From Pirellula staleyi DSM 6068 (GTDB lineage: Bacteria; Planctomycetota; Planctomycetia; Pirellulales; Pirellulaceae): a stretch of DNA of 35,331 nucleotides. Under the pieces are notes generated by a model that did not search any database, had not been told where the DNA came from, and saw nothing but the letters and a program-made list of their open reading frames with translations. The translations under genes and the position numbers were made by a program. Within the stretch, counting starts at the first letter, position 1, and every line of letters starts with the position of its first letter. Positions 1-7,690 of this stretch are shown in pieces. Location: positions 1 through 35,331 of the forward strand of contig CAMCMB010000077.1 of the NCBI GenBank assembly GCA_945875845.1, in the 5' to 3' direction.

Positions 1-230
1 AGCGACTTGTGGTACCGTTCTAACTTTCCGTTGCTTTGGGGGTAGTACGGACTGGTCCGCACATGCGTCATGCCACTTATAGGATCGATGCACAGAAGTA
101 AAACGTACCGCAGATGTTGATTGTAGGAGACGTCGATATGCCAATGCTCGTGTGCCTTTATGGGCTGATCGAAACCAGTTCCTTTTTTGCTCGCAACCGT
201 TGCATTGCACCAGATCAGGCCTGAGGAGTA
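1..230 (-). pseudogene. Decayed IS3/IS481-like DDE transposase (integrase core), partial
   Basis: Read on the minus strand, this edge encodes a run with KKGTGFDQP, HEHWHIDVSY and then GMTHVRTSPYYPQSNGKLERYH, the hallmark of an rve/DDE integrase core of IS3/IS481-type transposases. The first catalytic Asp (HIDVSY) and the last Glu (NGKLERYH) are present. The 55-60 residues that normally lie between them, including the SDNGPQF segment with the second Asp, are missing: the frame passes from a LLCID-like strand straight into GMTHVRT. That is an internal deletion, so the protein could not be catalytic. The frame also breaks upstream at about 230, and nothing recognisable is left of the N-terminal helix-turn-helix part. 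The gene runs off the window at base 1. The family name rests on remembered motifs, and IS3 versus IS481 cannot be settled here. Confidence 0.8.
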
Positions 231-640
231 GAGTTGGGCGACTATATTCCCGCCGAAATCAGCTCTCGCTCCGGATAGTGCGGACAACATTTCTTTGAAG
301 TCTTGGTTGAACAACGTTTGGCTCCTTGAATGCCCAAGCGGTAATTGTAAGAGGCCATACCATCAAAATTCGTTCTGCGGCCGTTGCGGCAGGAACGCCA
401 GCGTCTCTCCCCTGAAGCGGTACTCGTACTCGATCGCTGGCCTAAGTCTGGACGGGGCAGGTTACTGGACGGGGCAGGTGCAACGAGAAGTGGCATTTTT
501 TCTGCTGATCTCTTTATTGCTCGACTTGCCAACGATAGGATATAACTTCAACAAGTTGGGTGAGCGGTTCTTTTCCTTTTTCCCGATGACCTGTCGAATG
601 CTAAATTCGCAGGTCAGCGATCACAATTATTTGTTTACGC
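231..640. other. Intergenic stretch beside the transposase relic
   Basis: About 400 bases without a supportable gene. The minus strand has an open frame of 96 codons (242-532), but its composition is unlike the real proteins here (Arg/Ser/Lys-rich, no domain). It may hold scrambled remains of the 5' half of the adjacent transposase. A direct duplication of a ggacggggcaggt-like string lies near 452-480. No terminal inverted repeat of the insertion sequence was recognised. Confidence 0.3.
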
Positions 641-650
641 GGAGTTATTG

Positions 651-872
651 ATGAATCGATTTGGAATGTTCGCGGCACGAGGTGGTGGATTTGGTTCGAT
701 TATTAGTTGGTTCATTCGAATCGTCATCTACGACATATGCATCACCGGTATTTCGGAGATATTGGGTGTCCCACGCCTAGTAGCCCTGTTTATTTTCTTG
801 GGTATTTTGGCTGCGATTGCCGTCGGTGGATATTTCCTCAAGCAACGAGTGGCTCCGGGTATCGAAGATTAG
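651..872 (+). CDS. Small membrane protein, unknown function
   Basis: This 73-residue protein has a short Gly-rich N-terminus (residues 7-15), a first hydrophobic segment at about 17-36 and a second at about 44-64, ending in a short charged tail. It therefore looks like a small two-helix inner-membrane protein. ATG 651 is preferred over the adjacent TTG 648 because GGAG at 641-644 sits six bases before it. An AIM24-family gene starts 60 bases downstream on the same strand and an M48 membrane protease follows, so the three may be co-transcribed and act at the membrane. No family was recognised, so no function is proposed. Confidence 0.6.
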   Translation: MNRFGMFAARGGGFGSIISWFIRIVIYDICITGISEILGVPRLVALFIFLGILAAIAVGGYFLKQRVAPGIED

Positions 873-932
873 GTTCCAGTCATTGGATTCGTACCTACGG
901 CGTTTGCAAGCTCTTCACCAGTCAGTGCGTTG

Positions 933-1622
933 ATGGAATACTCTGTTCTGCATGGCCCCGTTTTTTCCGTCCTTCAAGTTCTTTTGAGCCAAGGAGAAAC
1001 GGTTGTGGCCCAGCCCAATAGTATGTTGTCCATGACGCCTGGTTTGCAACTCTCAGCAAACGTCGGTCGCAAGGGTGCAAAGTCAGCATGGCTTAGCGGT
1101 GCCAAAAGTCTACTCGGCGGGGAGAGCATGTTCACAGCCGAGTTCCGCGCAAAACGAGACGCTCAAGTGTTGACGCTTGCTCCCTCGGTCCAAGGCGACA
1201 TTTTGTGCATCGATTTGAAGGAGCAGTCGGGTATGTATTTGACTCGCGGTTCGTTTTTGGCCAGCGTGGGTGAATGCCATTTGCAAATCAAATACGGTGG
1301 CGTAAAAGGTGTCATGTCCAAGAAAGGTTTATTCCTGTTGCACGCAAGCGGTAGCGGCACCGTATTTTGTGAAACATACGGCGCGATCATTGAAAAAGAA
1401 CTAGCCGACGGAGAGACGTTCCTTTTAGACAATCGCTATGCGGTTGCGTTTTCAGAATCGATCCAATACCAATTGGTGAAAGCAACGGACAGTGTTCGCG
1501 ATTCGATTCTTTCAGGCGAAGGTCTAATCAATCGATACACTGGACCCGGCAAGCTTTTTTATCAAACACGCGCTAAGGCACCTGTGAACATTCTAAGCTA
1601 CTTGTTCAGTTCTGCGTTTTAG
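933..1622 (+). CDS. AIM24 / TIGR00266 family protein
   Basis: A 229-residue protein of the AIM24 (DUF124, TIGR00266) family, which forms a beta-sandwich/trimer of uncertain function; the yeast member affects mitochondrial inner-membrane organisation. The N-terminus is the family signature: a short strand, then PVFSVLQVLLSQGETVVAQ and a SMLSMTPGLQL-like segment at about residues 9-40. Gly-rich turns (SLLGGES, residues about 60-66) and repeated beta strands follow, and the length is normal. ATG 933 is chosen over TTG 930 because family members start a few residues before the PxFxVL motif. No good Shine-Dalgarno sequence is visible. There is no signal peptide. It lies between a small membrane protein and an M48 protease, all on the plus strand, which suggests but does not prove a shared membrane-related role. 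Confidence 0.85.
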   Translation: MEYSVLHGPVFSVLQVLLSQGETVVAQPNSMLSMTPGLQLSANVGRKGAKSAWLSGAKSLLGGESMFTAEFRAKRDAQVLTLAPSVQGDILCIDLKEQSGMYLTRGSFLASVGECHLQIKYGGVKGVMSKKGLFLLHASGSGTVFCETYGAIIEKELADGETFLLDNRYAVAFSESIQYQLVKATDSVRDSILSGEGLINRYTGPGKLFYQTRAKAPVNILSYLFSSAF

Positions 1623-1668
1623 TTCCATCGGACTTTTGGGGACAAGCGAAATCGGGAGCTCATGCCGT

Positions 1669-2970
1669 ATGCAGTCGGATACTCAAGTTATTCCAATTCC
1701 GCGCCGTTCGGCTCTCATCGACCAACTTGCTCGCGCGAACCGCCAGGCATGGGTATTGCTCGTGGTCGAGGTCCTGCTGATTGGTCTAGTAGGTGTTTTC
1801 ATCGACTGGAATTGGGTCGTTCAACAACCGATCATGGCGACAATCGCGATCGGATACATGGTCCGACCGTTTGGCTACTCGCTGCTCATTCAAGCCGCTC
1901 AAAAAAAGACGCGTATCCAAGATCTGCGAGAAACGACTCGATTCGGTCAATACGACAAGCATCGCTTGCTCGCGCTCTATCGAGATACACTCAATCGGTT
2001 GCGGTTGTCCGACGATTCGCTCCCGGTCTACATCACTGCAGGCCGTTCCATCAATGCGGGTGCATTGCATGTCGGGCTCGGAAGCGCTTTCAAATGGTTC
2101 AACGGGATCTTTTTGAATCGGCAGACGTTGCATAAACTGGATCCCGCGGAGTTGCAGGATATCATTGGTCATGAGCTGGGACATTACTACAAGCATTATT
2201 TGGTGATCGATCGCTTTCAAATCGTCACGTTAACGCTTGGCTCCTTGCTTGCAGTTTTTGTGGCCCAACGATTTGGACTAGCCAATATTGTGGGCTACTT
2301 CATTCTCATCAGTGTACCGCTTGTCGTGTGGAAATTGTCGGGGTTACCTCACGCTCGTAACGCACACGCCATCGAATACCTTTGCGACGACTTCGGAGCG
2401 CAAGTGGGCGGGGTTATGCCATCTATCAACGGGCTTCTCAAGTTAGGGCAAAGTGCGGAGATCGAGTGTGCTGTATTGCAACAGGCCGTCTTGTCCAAAA
2501 TAGCAGGCAACTTTAACCCGATGGAGCTGGTTGAAACGGTATTGGGTAGTATTCCGTACGGGCATGCCAGTCGCGATGAAATCGAGGCTCAGGTCAATCG
2601 CAGTCTTCGCGAGCGAGCCTCCAATCAGAAAATGAGTCTCGGTGGTCTATTTCACTATATGTGGAACAGCGATACCGATGCAGAAGCAGCCGAAGAGTTG
2701 GAGGAGCAGGCAAAAAGACTTGCTAAACTACAGTTTGTCCCTCGGTTGGACTGGGAGTCACTGCTCCAAGATCCGACGCGAGTTCAGTTCACGGAGGAAG
2801 GTGTTCGAGCTTTGGTGGAAATGATTGCGGAAAATCCGGAGCATGAGCTATTTCGTATTCCGGATGTGATGGACCCCGGCCTTGACACGCATCCACCACT
2901 CAAGTCGAGAATACTTTATCTTTGGTTCAATCGGACCGAAATTGAAAGCCAACTACGTACACGCGTGTGA
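1669..2970 (+). CDS. M48 family membrane zinc metalloprotease
   Basis: A 433-residue membrane-bound zinc endopeptidase of the M48 (HtpX/Ste24-like) clan. The zinc motif HELGH lies at residues 168-172, and the third ligand is the Glu of EYLCD at about 236, the expected ExxxD arrangement. Hydrophobic helices at about 24-45 and 50-70 precede the catalytic domain, and two more (about 188-205 and 210-228) lie between the two metal motifs, as in HtpX-type enzymes. The C-terminal 150 residues are soluble, with a TDAEAAEELEEQAKRLAKLQ helix and a final DTHPPLKSRI motif, also usual in M48 proteins. ATG 1669 is chosen over TTG 1636 because GGGAG (1654-1658) is well spaced before it. Such proteases degrade damaged membrane proteins; the substrate is unknown here. 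Confidence 0.9.
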   Translation: MQSDTQVIPIPRRSALIDQLARANRQAWVLLVVEVLLIGLVGVFIDWNWVVQQPIMATIAIGYMVRPFGYSLLIQAAQKKTRIQDLRETTRFGQYDKHRLLALYRDTLNRLRLSDDSLPVYITAGRSINAGALHVGLGSAFKWFNGIFLNRQTLHKLDPAELQDIIGHELGHYYKHYLVIDRFQIVTLTLGSLLAVFVAQRFGLANIVGYFILISVPLVVWKLSGLPHARNAHAIEYLCDDFGAQVGGVMPSINGLLKLGQSAEIECAVLQQAVLSKIAGNFNPMELVETVLGSIPYGHASRDEIEAQVNRSLRERASNQKMSLGGLFHYMWNSDTDAEAAEELEEQAKRLAKLQFVPRLDWESLLQDPTRVQFTEEGVRALVEMIAENPEHELFRIPDVMDPGLDTHPPLKSRILYLWFNRTEIESQLRTRV

Positions 2971-3001
2971 TTCCTAGAACGCTGTCTCAATCAACGCAAG
3001 C

Positions 3002-3018
3002 GCAGCGAGCGTCGCTGC
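3002..3018. terminator. Short perfect hairpin between convergent genes
   Basis: A seven-base stem (gcagcga/tcgctgc) with a three-base loop lies in the 93-base gap between the M48 gene (plus) and the TIM-barrel gene (minus). It has no T tract, so intrinsic termination is only a guess from its position. Confidence 0.3.
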
Positions 3019-3063
3019 CCCTGCGACCTTGTGGTTAGCCCTATCATCGCCTTCAGCGAGAAG

Positions 3064-4038
3064 CTACACAGAACCCGCAACGGCTTTTTTCATTCGTTCA
3101 AGTCCCGTGGCAGCGACAAGGTTTGGGTCTTGCTTCCAATAGGTTCGATTAAACAGTTCCAGTGACAGAACTCCGTTGAAACCACTCGCCAAGACCGTTG
3201 CAAGAATTTTGGAGACGGGCGATATCCCATCGCCCGGATAGACGCGATCCGCATCTGTAATCTTATCGCGTGGGATGTCGGGATAATCGTTCATATGGAA
3301 TACATGGATTCGTTTTCCCGATAACAGCGCCAGATCGTAAAATTCTGAGCCGCCTTTGTACAAATGATAAATATCTGGCAGTACACACGCGTCGGGATGC
3401 TGTGCAGCAGCTGTCACATAGAGCACCTCCGAGAGCTTGGATAGATTTTTGGAAAATCCCCAGACCTCAAGCTGAGGTGTGCAACCCGCCATCTTGCCAA
3501 CTTCCAAGAGTGCGCGATAACGCTCGGCAACGCGATCTAGATTCAGCGGTGCAACATCGGTTGCGCCTGCTGGGGGTGCTGCAATTCGAATTCCACCAAT
3601 AGCGGTTACGATATCCATGTCCTTGCGAGCTTGCTCGAGTCCCTTGCTTCGAGCCGCGTCGTCGTCGACAATCCAATTCGCGAATGCAATCGAGCTTTCG
3701 ATGGTGAGCCCTGCATCTTGGATCCGTTTTTTAAGGTCCGACAAGGTGCCACCTTGGGCGGTGTATTTGTTGATATCCCGCAACCATGGTTCCATGGCAT
3801 CGTAGCCAGCCTTCTGGGCAATCGCGATTTGATCGATAATCGGAACCACTTCGCCATGGATCGTGCTTGTATTTAGACAGTATTTCACTTTGTTTTCCCT
3901 CGCGATTGATGTTGGTGTGTTCGCTGCGGAATGCACTGCAGCAGGGGAACCGACTTGCCCAAGAATCGCCGCAGAAGCGATGGCAACCTTTGTATTGAAC
4001 TGACGTCGCGATGATTGAGAGTCAACGGTGCGTTTCAT
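3064..4038 (-). CDS. Tat-exported TIM-barrel sugar isomerase/epimerase-like protein
   Basis: A 324-residue protein of the xylose-isomerase-like TIM-barrel superfamily (AP endonuclease family 2 fold), which includes sugar-phosphate isomerases and epimerases. The N-terminus has SSRRQF followed by a hydrophobic stretch ending near AVHSA (residues about 9-38), a twin-arginine signal, so export to the periplasm is likely. Core motifs follow: GYDAMEPW early in the barrel, LEVWGF in the middle, VLPDIYHLYKGG, IHVFHMNDYP, and SLELFN near the end, which supply the acidic and His metal ligands of the fold. Start ATG 4036-4038 overlaps the stop of the upstream HTTM gene as ATGA, so translation is coupled. 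A far upstream start would run through the HTTM gene and is rejected. The exact substrate cannot be told. It is the last gene of a three-gene minus-strand operon. Confidence 0.85.
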   Translation of the reverse strand: MKRTVDSQSSRRQFNTKVAIASAAILGQVGSPAAVHSAANTPTSIARENKVKYCLNTSTIHGEVVPIIDQIAIAQKAGYDAMEPWLRDINKYTAQGGTLSDLKKRIQDAGLTIESSIAFANWIVDDDAARSKGLEQARKDMDIVTAIGGIRIAAPPAGATDVAPLNLDRVAERYRALLEVGKMAGCTPQLEVWGFSKNLSKLSEVLYVTAAAQHPDACVLPDIYHLYKGGSEFYDLALLSGKRIHVFHMNDYPDIPRDKITDADRVYPGDGISPVSKILATVLASGFNGVLSLELFNRTYWKQDPNLVAATGLERMKKAVAGSV

Positions 4039-4919
4039 TTTTTCACTTTTGAAAAGAATAGGTCGATGGGCCATACGGCAAGACTCATTGCAAGCAGTGT
4101 CGAAGCATACATCCAGTCTCCGAGAAACAAAAGAATACTTAAAGCGAAAAGATACAATAGCCAACGCCCCATCCAAAGACAGCTTGAGCCGAGCATGCTT
4201 GCAAGTAAGGCCGTTTGCACAGCGACGACCCAATGCGTCATGAATTGCCCCACGGATTGCCACCCCTCGGGCAGTCTGAGCCATCCCCGCCGGTCTTCAA
4301 TCAACAGCCATCCCGCCTCGCCATTCCACCACTCGGGGAGGGCAAGCATGCTTGCAAGACTAAACGCGATCCAAATCCAAAGATGGCATCGAATCAATTG
4401 GACGGATAGGTTCGCGCTGACCCTATCCTCGCCACTGGAGATTCCAGGCTTTATCGTCCATACAAGACGTCCGGGTTCAACGATCAAGTAAACCAGTACG
4501 GCAAGCAAAAGGGGCTCAAAGAGCAACGTTAGAACAGGTGCTCGATGATGAAACATTCCAAGAGCAACCCAAGCCATCAATGGAGAGAGCCTTGCTCCAA
4601 GTCCAAGCATCATCGCTAGGCTGGCCAAAAGTCCGAAAATCGCCACCCACGGGGACAAACTGGGAATACGATACAAAGGACTCCATCGAAACAAACTCCC
4701 CGTCCCTTCCACTCCATCGCCGATCAAGTATCGCCCCGCTTCTGGATCAAACCATCCGCTGAAACCATACCAATCCGCCCCTGACATGAGGTACTGCCAA
4801 AAAACGATCCCAGTCAAAATGCCAATCGCAATGCGAACGATTGAGATTTGAATAGGCGCGCGAGCCGTAAACCAAAACCGATTCCATTCCAGCAAGGATT
4901 CTCTCCATTTCGAACTCAT
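4035..4919 (-). CDS. HTTM domain membrane protein (gamma-carboxylase-like)
   Basis: A 294-residue polytopic membrane protein that reads as an HTTM (horizontally transferred transmembrane) domain, related to the membrane part of vitamin-K-dependent gamma-glutamyl carboxylase. It begins with a soluble stretch (WRESLLEWNRFWFTAR) and then SIVRIAIGILTGIVFWQYL, the usual first helix. WYGFSGWFDPE, RWSPLYRIPS and a MFHHRAPVLTLLFEPLL stretch fit the family pattern. There are at least six hydrophobic segments, with later Trp-rich soluble loops such as LPEWWNGEAGWLL. The start overlaps the stop of the upstream gene by ATGA, and its own stop overlaps the next start, so the three proteins are probably made in fixed ratio. 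No biochemical function is established for bacterial HTTM proteins of this kind. The family call is from pattern memory. Confidence 0.8.
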   Translation of the reverse strand: MSSKWRESLLEWNRFWFTARAPIQISIVRIAIGILTGIVFWQYLMSGADWYGFSGWFDPEAGRYLIGDGVEGTGSLFRWSPLYRIPSLSPWVAIFGLLASLAMMLGLGARLSPLMAWVALGMFHHRAPVLTLLFEPLLLAVLVYLIVEPGRLVWTIKPGISSGEDRVSANLSVQLIRCHLWIWIAFSLASMLALPEWWNGEAGWLLIEDRRGWLRLPEGWQSVGQFMTHWVVAVQTALLASMLGSSCLWMGRWLLYLFALSILLFLGDWMYASTLLAMSLAVWPIDLFFSKVKK

Positions 4920-5596
4920 GGATTGCCTCGCCCAGCATTCCTCGCTCGAACGGTTCGATGGCTTTCGATTTTCGGTATAAGTCCAATTTCTCCATTTTCA
5001 AAACGAGCGACCGAAGCTTCTACTATTGTGAACTCGCGGGTGTCGGACTGTGGCTCTCCGTTTTCGTCCTTTTTTTCACCAAGCTGTTCCAATCGAATAC
5101 GATCGACGAAAACGGGAGACTCTTTTGGACCAGTTGATTCGACATGAACGACGATTGAGTTGAAAATGCGAAGGATGCCTTCGGTTTCTTCATTGTCCGA
5201 CAATTCCATCATTGCCCGTAGCAGCCGCCTGGACTTTGCCGGAACCATGCCGCTGGATGCATGTCGCTCGGACCGACTTTCCAGAACCGGTAACCATTCG
5301 TTAGGGTTTTGTTTCGTTTGGATCGATACCTTTGTCGGAAACGATTTGTTTTCACTTGAGACCCATTCGATCGGAAGCATTTCCTGGTACCAACAGCCGC
5401 CAATCAGATACGGTTGCAACCACACGAGGATATTGTCCTGGATGAGGGAGCGACGCCAATTCGTTACGTACGTCAATCCAACCGCGGCGAAATGACATAG
5501 GATCAAGCAGCTGATAACCCAACGCCATCTTAAAGGAATAGAACTCGAAGCGCTCATTGGCGGGATTGGCAAATTGCTCACGAAGTAACGATCCAT
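4916..5596 (-). CDS. Single-TM protein paired with HTTM protein
   Basis: A 226-residue protein with one hydrophobic segment at about residues 26-46 (after SIPLRWRWVISCLILCHFAAVG) and a soluble remainder that is charged and probably periplasmic. It contains no catalytic motif I can name. Two starts are possible: ATG 5596 (chosen) and ATG 5557 (giving MSASSS), just before the hydrophobic stretch. Neither has a clear Shine-Dalgarno sequence. The gene is first in the operon and its stop overlaps the HTTM start as ATGA, so it is probably the HTTM partner subunit. Small membrane-anchored proteins beside HTTM genes are common in planctomycetes (remembered, not checked). Function is unknown. Confidence 0.75.
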   Translation of the reverse strand: MDRYFVSNLPIPPMSASSSIPLRWRWVISCLILCHFAAVGLTYVTNWRRSLIQDNILVWLQPYLIGGCWYQEMLPIEWVSSENKSFPTKVSIQTKQNPNEWLPVLESRSERHASSGMVPAKSRRLLRAMMELSDNEETEGILRIFNSIVVHVESTGPKESPVFVDRIRLEQLGEKKDENGEPQSDTREFTIVEASVARFENGEIGLIPKIESHRTVRARNAGRGNP

Positions 5597-5772
5597 CAAA
5601 AAGTGCTGAGGCGAACGCGGTCAAGGGTAGACACAAATTGCCGGTCGCCAAGAGCTTGATCGCTGATTCTCTACAAAAAGCTCATGTACACGAAAAAACT
5701 CGCATCTGGATGAGTTTAATCCCAATTTGGCCTGCGCCTATCGCCTAATTCAACTGTGCCAAATCCAGGATG

Positions 5773-5816
5773 GATTAGGGCTCCGGATTGATTAGGGCTT
5801 AGGATTAGGGCTTAGG
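5773..5816. repeat. Tandem attagggct-type repeat
   Basis: The string gattagggct occurs three times: at 5773, after a spacer at 5790, and at 5803, the last two each followed by tagg. The copies are head to tail and slightly degenerate. There is no coding explanation. It lies just upstream of the HTTM operon. Confidence 0.75.
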
Positions 5817-5849
5817 CTAACGGCCGATTGGAAACGACGCAGAGTAGAT

Positions 5850-5896
5850 TGGGACCAATGTCCCGATCCTCTGTTTGGACGGGACAAATGGTCCCA
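5850..5896. repeat. Inverted repeat, 16-17 base arms
   Basis: The left arm (5850-5865, tgggaccaatgtcccg) and right arm (5880-5896, cgggacaaatggtccca) are complementary except for one extra base, with 14 bases between them. Each arm also contains its own small gggac/gtccc palindrome. It resembles the mobile REP-like repeats of this genome rather than a terminator, because no T tract follows on either strand. Confidence 0.7.
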
Positions 5897-5963
5897 TCCT
5901 ACCGCTTACCATCGGAATCCATCGCAAGCTGGAAGCTTACGCCACTTTCGCAATCCAAAAAGA

Positions 5964-6010
5964 AAACGAAAAAACCGAGTTGCTGCCCCTTGCGGTGCTT
6001 CAACTCGGTT
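5964..6010 (-). terminator. Intrinsic terminator of the Cys-rich protein gene
   Basis: On the minus strand, a ten-base perfect stem (AACCGAGTTG / CAACTCGGTT; plus-strand arms 5973-5982 and 6001-6010) with an 18-base loop runs straight into a TTTTTTCG tract. It lies about 80 bases after the stop of the 6091-6723 gene. This is a textbook rho-independent terminator, oriented for that gene. Confidence 0.85.
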
Positions 6011-6090
6011 CGAAATTTAGTGCATGTTCGTCGAGAGTTACCAAGTCCAAACAGCAACAATTAATCAATCAATCACTCAGCATTACGCGA

Positions 6091-6723
6091 CTAGATTTTG
6101 TCGGTAACGGCAGCAGGTACTACAGGAGCAACTGCTGGTGCTGCAGGAGCAACTGCTGGTGCTGCAGGAACAACTGCTGGTGCTGGAGCTGGTGGAACAG
6201 CTGAGCTGGTGCTGTAAGAGCCAGCATCAATTGTTGTTCCGCACGAGGCGCAACCTGACGAAACCGGAGCGACAATGTAAGAGCCTTCTGAGTAGGAACT
6301 CATTGAGCTGGACATCGTGCCGCCACAACCGCAATCGGATTGTACTGGAGCTGCACAACCGCAAGAAGCTGCCGGTGCAGGAGTTGCACAACCACAAGAG
6401 GCTGCTGGTGCAGGTGTTTCACAACCGCAAGAGGCTACTGGTGCTGCGCAGCATGTTGGAGCTGGTGCGGAGCAAGATTTAGCGGCAGCCTTCTTGGCAT
6501 GCAGCCGAGCGAACAAACCACCACCATTGCAACCCGCGGCAGCACTTCTAGCACCGCCATTGCAGCCCGCGCTCTTAGCGGCGTGCAATTTTGCAAAAAT
6601 TCCTTGTCGACCGCCGCAGCTGTTTCCGCCGCCGCCGATTCCGCCGCTGCAGTCAGCCATTGCAACGGAGCTAACAAGAGCGAATGCTGCCAATGCGAAC
6701 GATGCCAATCGTACCTTAATCAT
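6091..6723 (-). CDS. Secreted Cys/Ala/Pro-rich repeat protein
   Basis: A 210-residue exported protein. The signal peptide MIKVRLASFALAAFALVSSVAMA is followed by ADCSG. The mature part has paired GCNGG and LFARLHAKKAA-like blocks at about residues 42-85, then three near-identical units of the form APAASCGCxTP (about 98-130). A CGCGG and a CASCG pair follow, and a C-terminal tail is built of AP/AVAPAAP repeats (about 175-205). The many Cys suggest disulfide cross-linking or metal binding in the envelope; this is inference, since no enzyme domain is visible. ATG 6723 is preferred over TTG 6726 because GGGAGGAA (6730-6737) lies seven bases upstream, one of the best ribosome sites in the window. 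With the strong terminator this looks like a well-expressed single gene. Low-complexity proteins of this type are common in planctomycetes. Confidence 0.8.
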   Translation of the reverse strand: MIKVRLASFALAAFALVSSVAMADCSGGIGGGGNSCGGRQGIFAKLHAAKSAGCNGGARSAAAGCNGGGLFARLHAKKAAAKSCSAPAPTCCAAPVASCGCETPAPAASCGCATPAPAASCGCAAPVQSDCGCGGTMSSSMSSYSEGSYIVAPVSSGCASCGTTIDAGSYSTSSAVPPAPAPAVVPAAPAVAPAAPAVAPVVPAAVTDKI

Positions 6724-7107
6724 CAAAACTTCCTCCCGAGAGAACTAAACATGATCCACGCAATGCCACGATGTACTTCCTGAATGATGGACCTAATCTG
6801 TCAGAAACTCTCTGACGCTCCGTGCCGCACCGTCTACCATGGTTATCCGAACTATTGGTTGACAATGCTGGTTAGGGGCTTTGCGTAAAATTGGTAAGAT
6901 GGAAGGGTACCAGACTCCATTTCGATGTCAACGACTGTTTCCAAGACCGGTCAGCAAAACTATTCCATGGCTACTTTGAAAAGTCCCTGGAGAAAAAACG
7001 AAAATGCCTCTCAACAAAGAACTTGCGATTTGATACATTCCCACCTGGCTTTTTGAAGTCACCGTGAGTTTTTAGTTTTTTGTAACGCTGGCTAGGAGAC
7101 TGAAGCC
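6724..7107. other. Divergent promoter region between the Cys-rich gene and secG
   Basis: About 380 bases without a gene, lying between divergent genes, so promoters for both should be here. The only structure seen is a small hairpin, gtcaga-aactc-tctgac (6800-6816), about 80 bases before the Cys-rich start. TTGACA at 6859-6864 is followed by TAAAAT at 6886, but a 21-base spacer is too long for a standard sigma-70 promoter. No riboswitch was recognised. Confidence 0.4.
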
Positions 7108-7638
7108 GTGTTTTTTCCGTTGGCGATGCTTTCCCAATACATTCTTGGCCCAGCTTTATTTCTGATTTCGCTGTTCATTATTTTGATCATTTTGCTCCAG
7201 CGTGGGCGGGGTGGTGGATTGACTGGAGCGTTGGGCGGGGCGGGTGGCGCAAGTGCTTTCGGAGTGAAAGCCGGCGATATTTTCACTAAAATCACTGCGA
7301 TTTCTGTGTTGATCTGGATCGTCTTGTGCGCTTTCACTACCTGGTGGTATCTTGCGCCAAAGCTTGATATTCAAAGCGATCCGGGCTCGATTTCGCCTTC
7401 GGGTGGGATGGGTTCTGGCGGCATGGGTGCACCCGAAACGGGTTTGCCCGGTACCGAACTGCCCCCTGTGCAGTCGGATTCCGTGATACCTGTTTCCCCT
7501 TCCCCAGCCTCAGGCACGACACCCGCTCCGGCATTCAGCCTGCCAGAAGCGTCGAAAGAACCAGTTCCGCCCCCAGCAAACGAACCGGTCATTCCCAAAG
7601 CGGCACTCCCCGATCCGGTTGTGCCTGAACCCAAGTAA
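7108..7638 (+). CDS. secG: Protein-export membrane protein SecG with long Pro-rich tail
   Basis: SecG is the small third subunit of the SecYEG translocon in the inner membrane. The 176-residue protein has a first helix at about residues 9-30 ([20 protein letters not shown]), then the family's Gly-rich cytoplasmic loop with [13 protein letters not shown] and a SAFG segment (about 31-53), and a second helix at about 60-80. Normal SecG ends soon after; here about 95 extra residues follow, rich in Pro, Gly, Ser and Ala. The start is GTG 7108, supported by TAGGAG (7093-7098). The yicC gene begins about 210 bases downstream, beyond a tandem repeat. The extended tail is a known tendency of planctomycete SecG, though its role is unknown. 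Confidence 0.9.
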   Translation: MFFPLAMLSQYILGPALFLISLFIILIILLQRGRGGGLTGALGGAGGASAFGVKAGDIFTKITAISVLIWIVLCAFTTWWYLAPKLDIQSDPGSISPSGGMGSGGMGAPETGLPGTELPPVQSDSVIPVSPSPASGTTPAPAFSLPEASKEPVPPPANEPVIPKAALPDPVVPEPK

Positions 7639-7690
7639 TCTTATTTTTTCCGCCAACAGGGGACTTGAATGCTTCCGGCCGGCTTTGACG

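Larger units (their letters stand above)
5597..5965. other. Non-coding gap with repeats and a perfect-looking hairpin
   Basis: This gap separates the HTTM operon (minus) from the Cys-rich protein gene (minus). It holds a short run of attagggct repeats (about 5773-5816) and an inverted repeat at 5850-5896. Open frames here are short and cross the repeats. No promoter for the HTTM operon could be picked out with confidence, although one must lie between about 5600 and 5750. Confidence 0.5.

Noticed and set aside
6317-6748. Plus-strand open frames across the Cys-rich gene
   Set aside because: They are by-products of repeats; the minus-strand gene has a signal peptide, a strong ribosome site and a terminator.
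6859-6891. Possible sigma-70 promoter (TTGACA with TAAAAT) before secG
   Set aside because: The spacer is 21 bases, too long for a standard promoter; it is left unclaimed.
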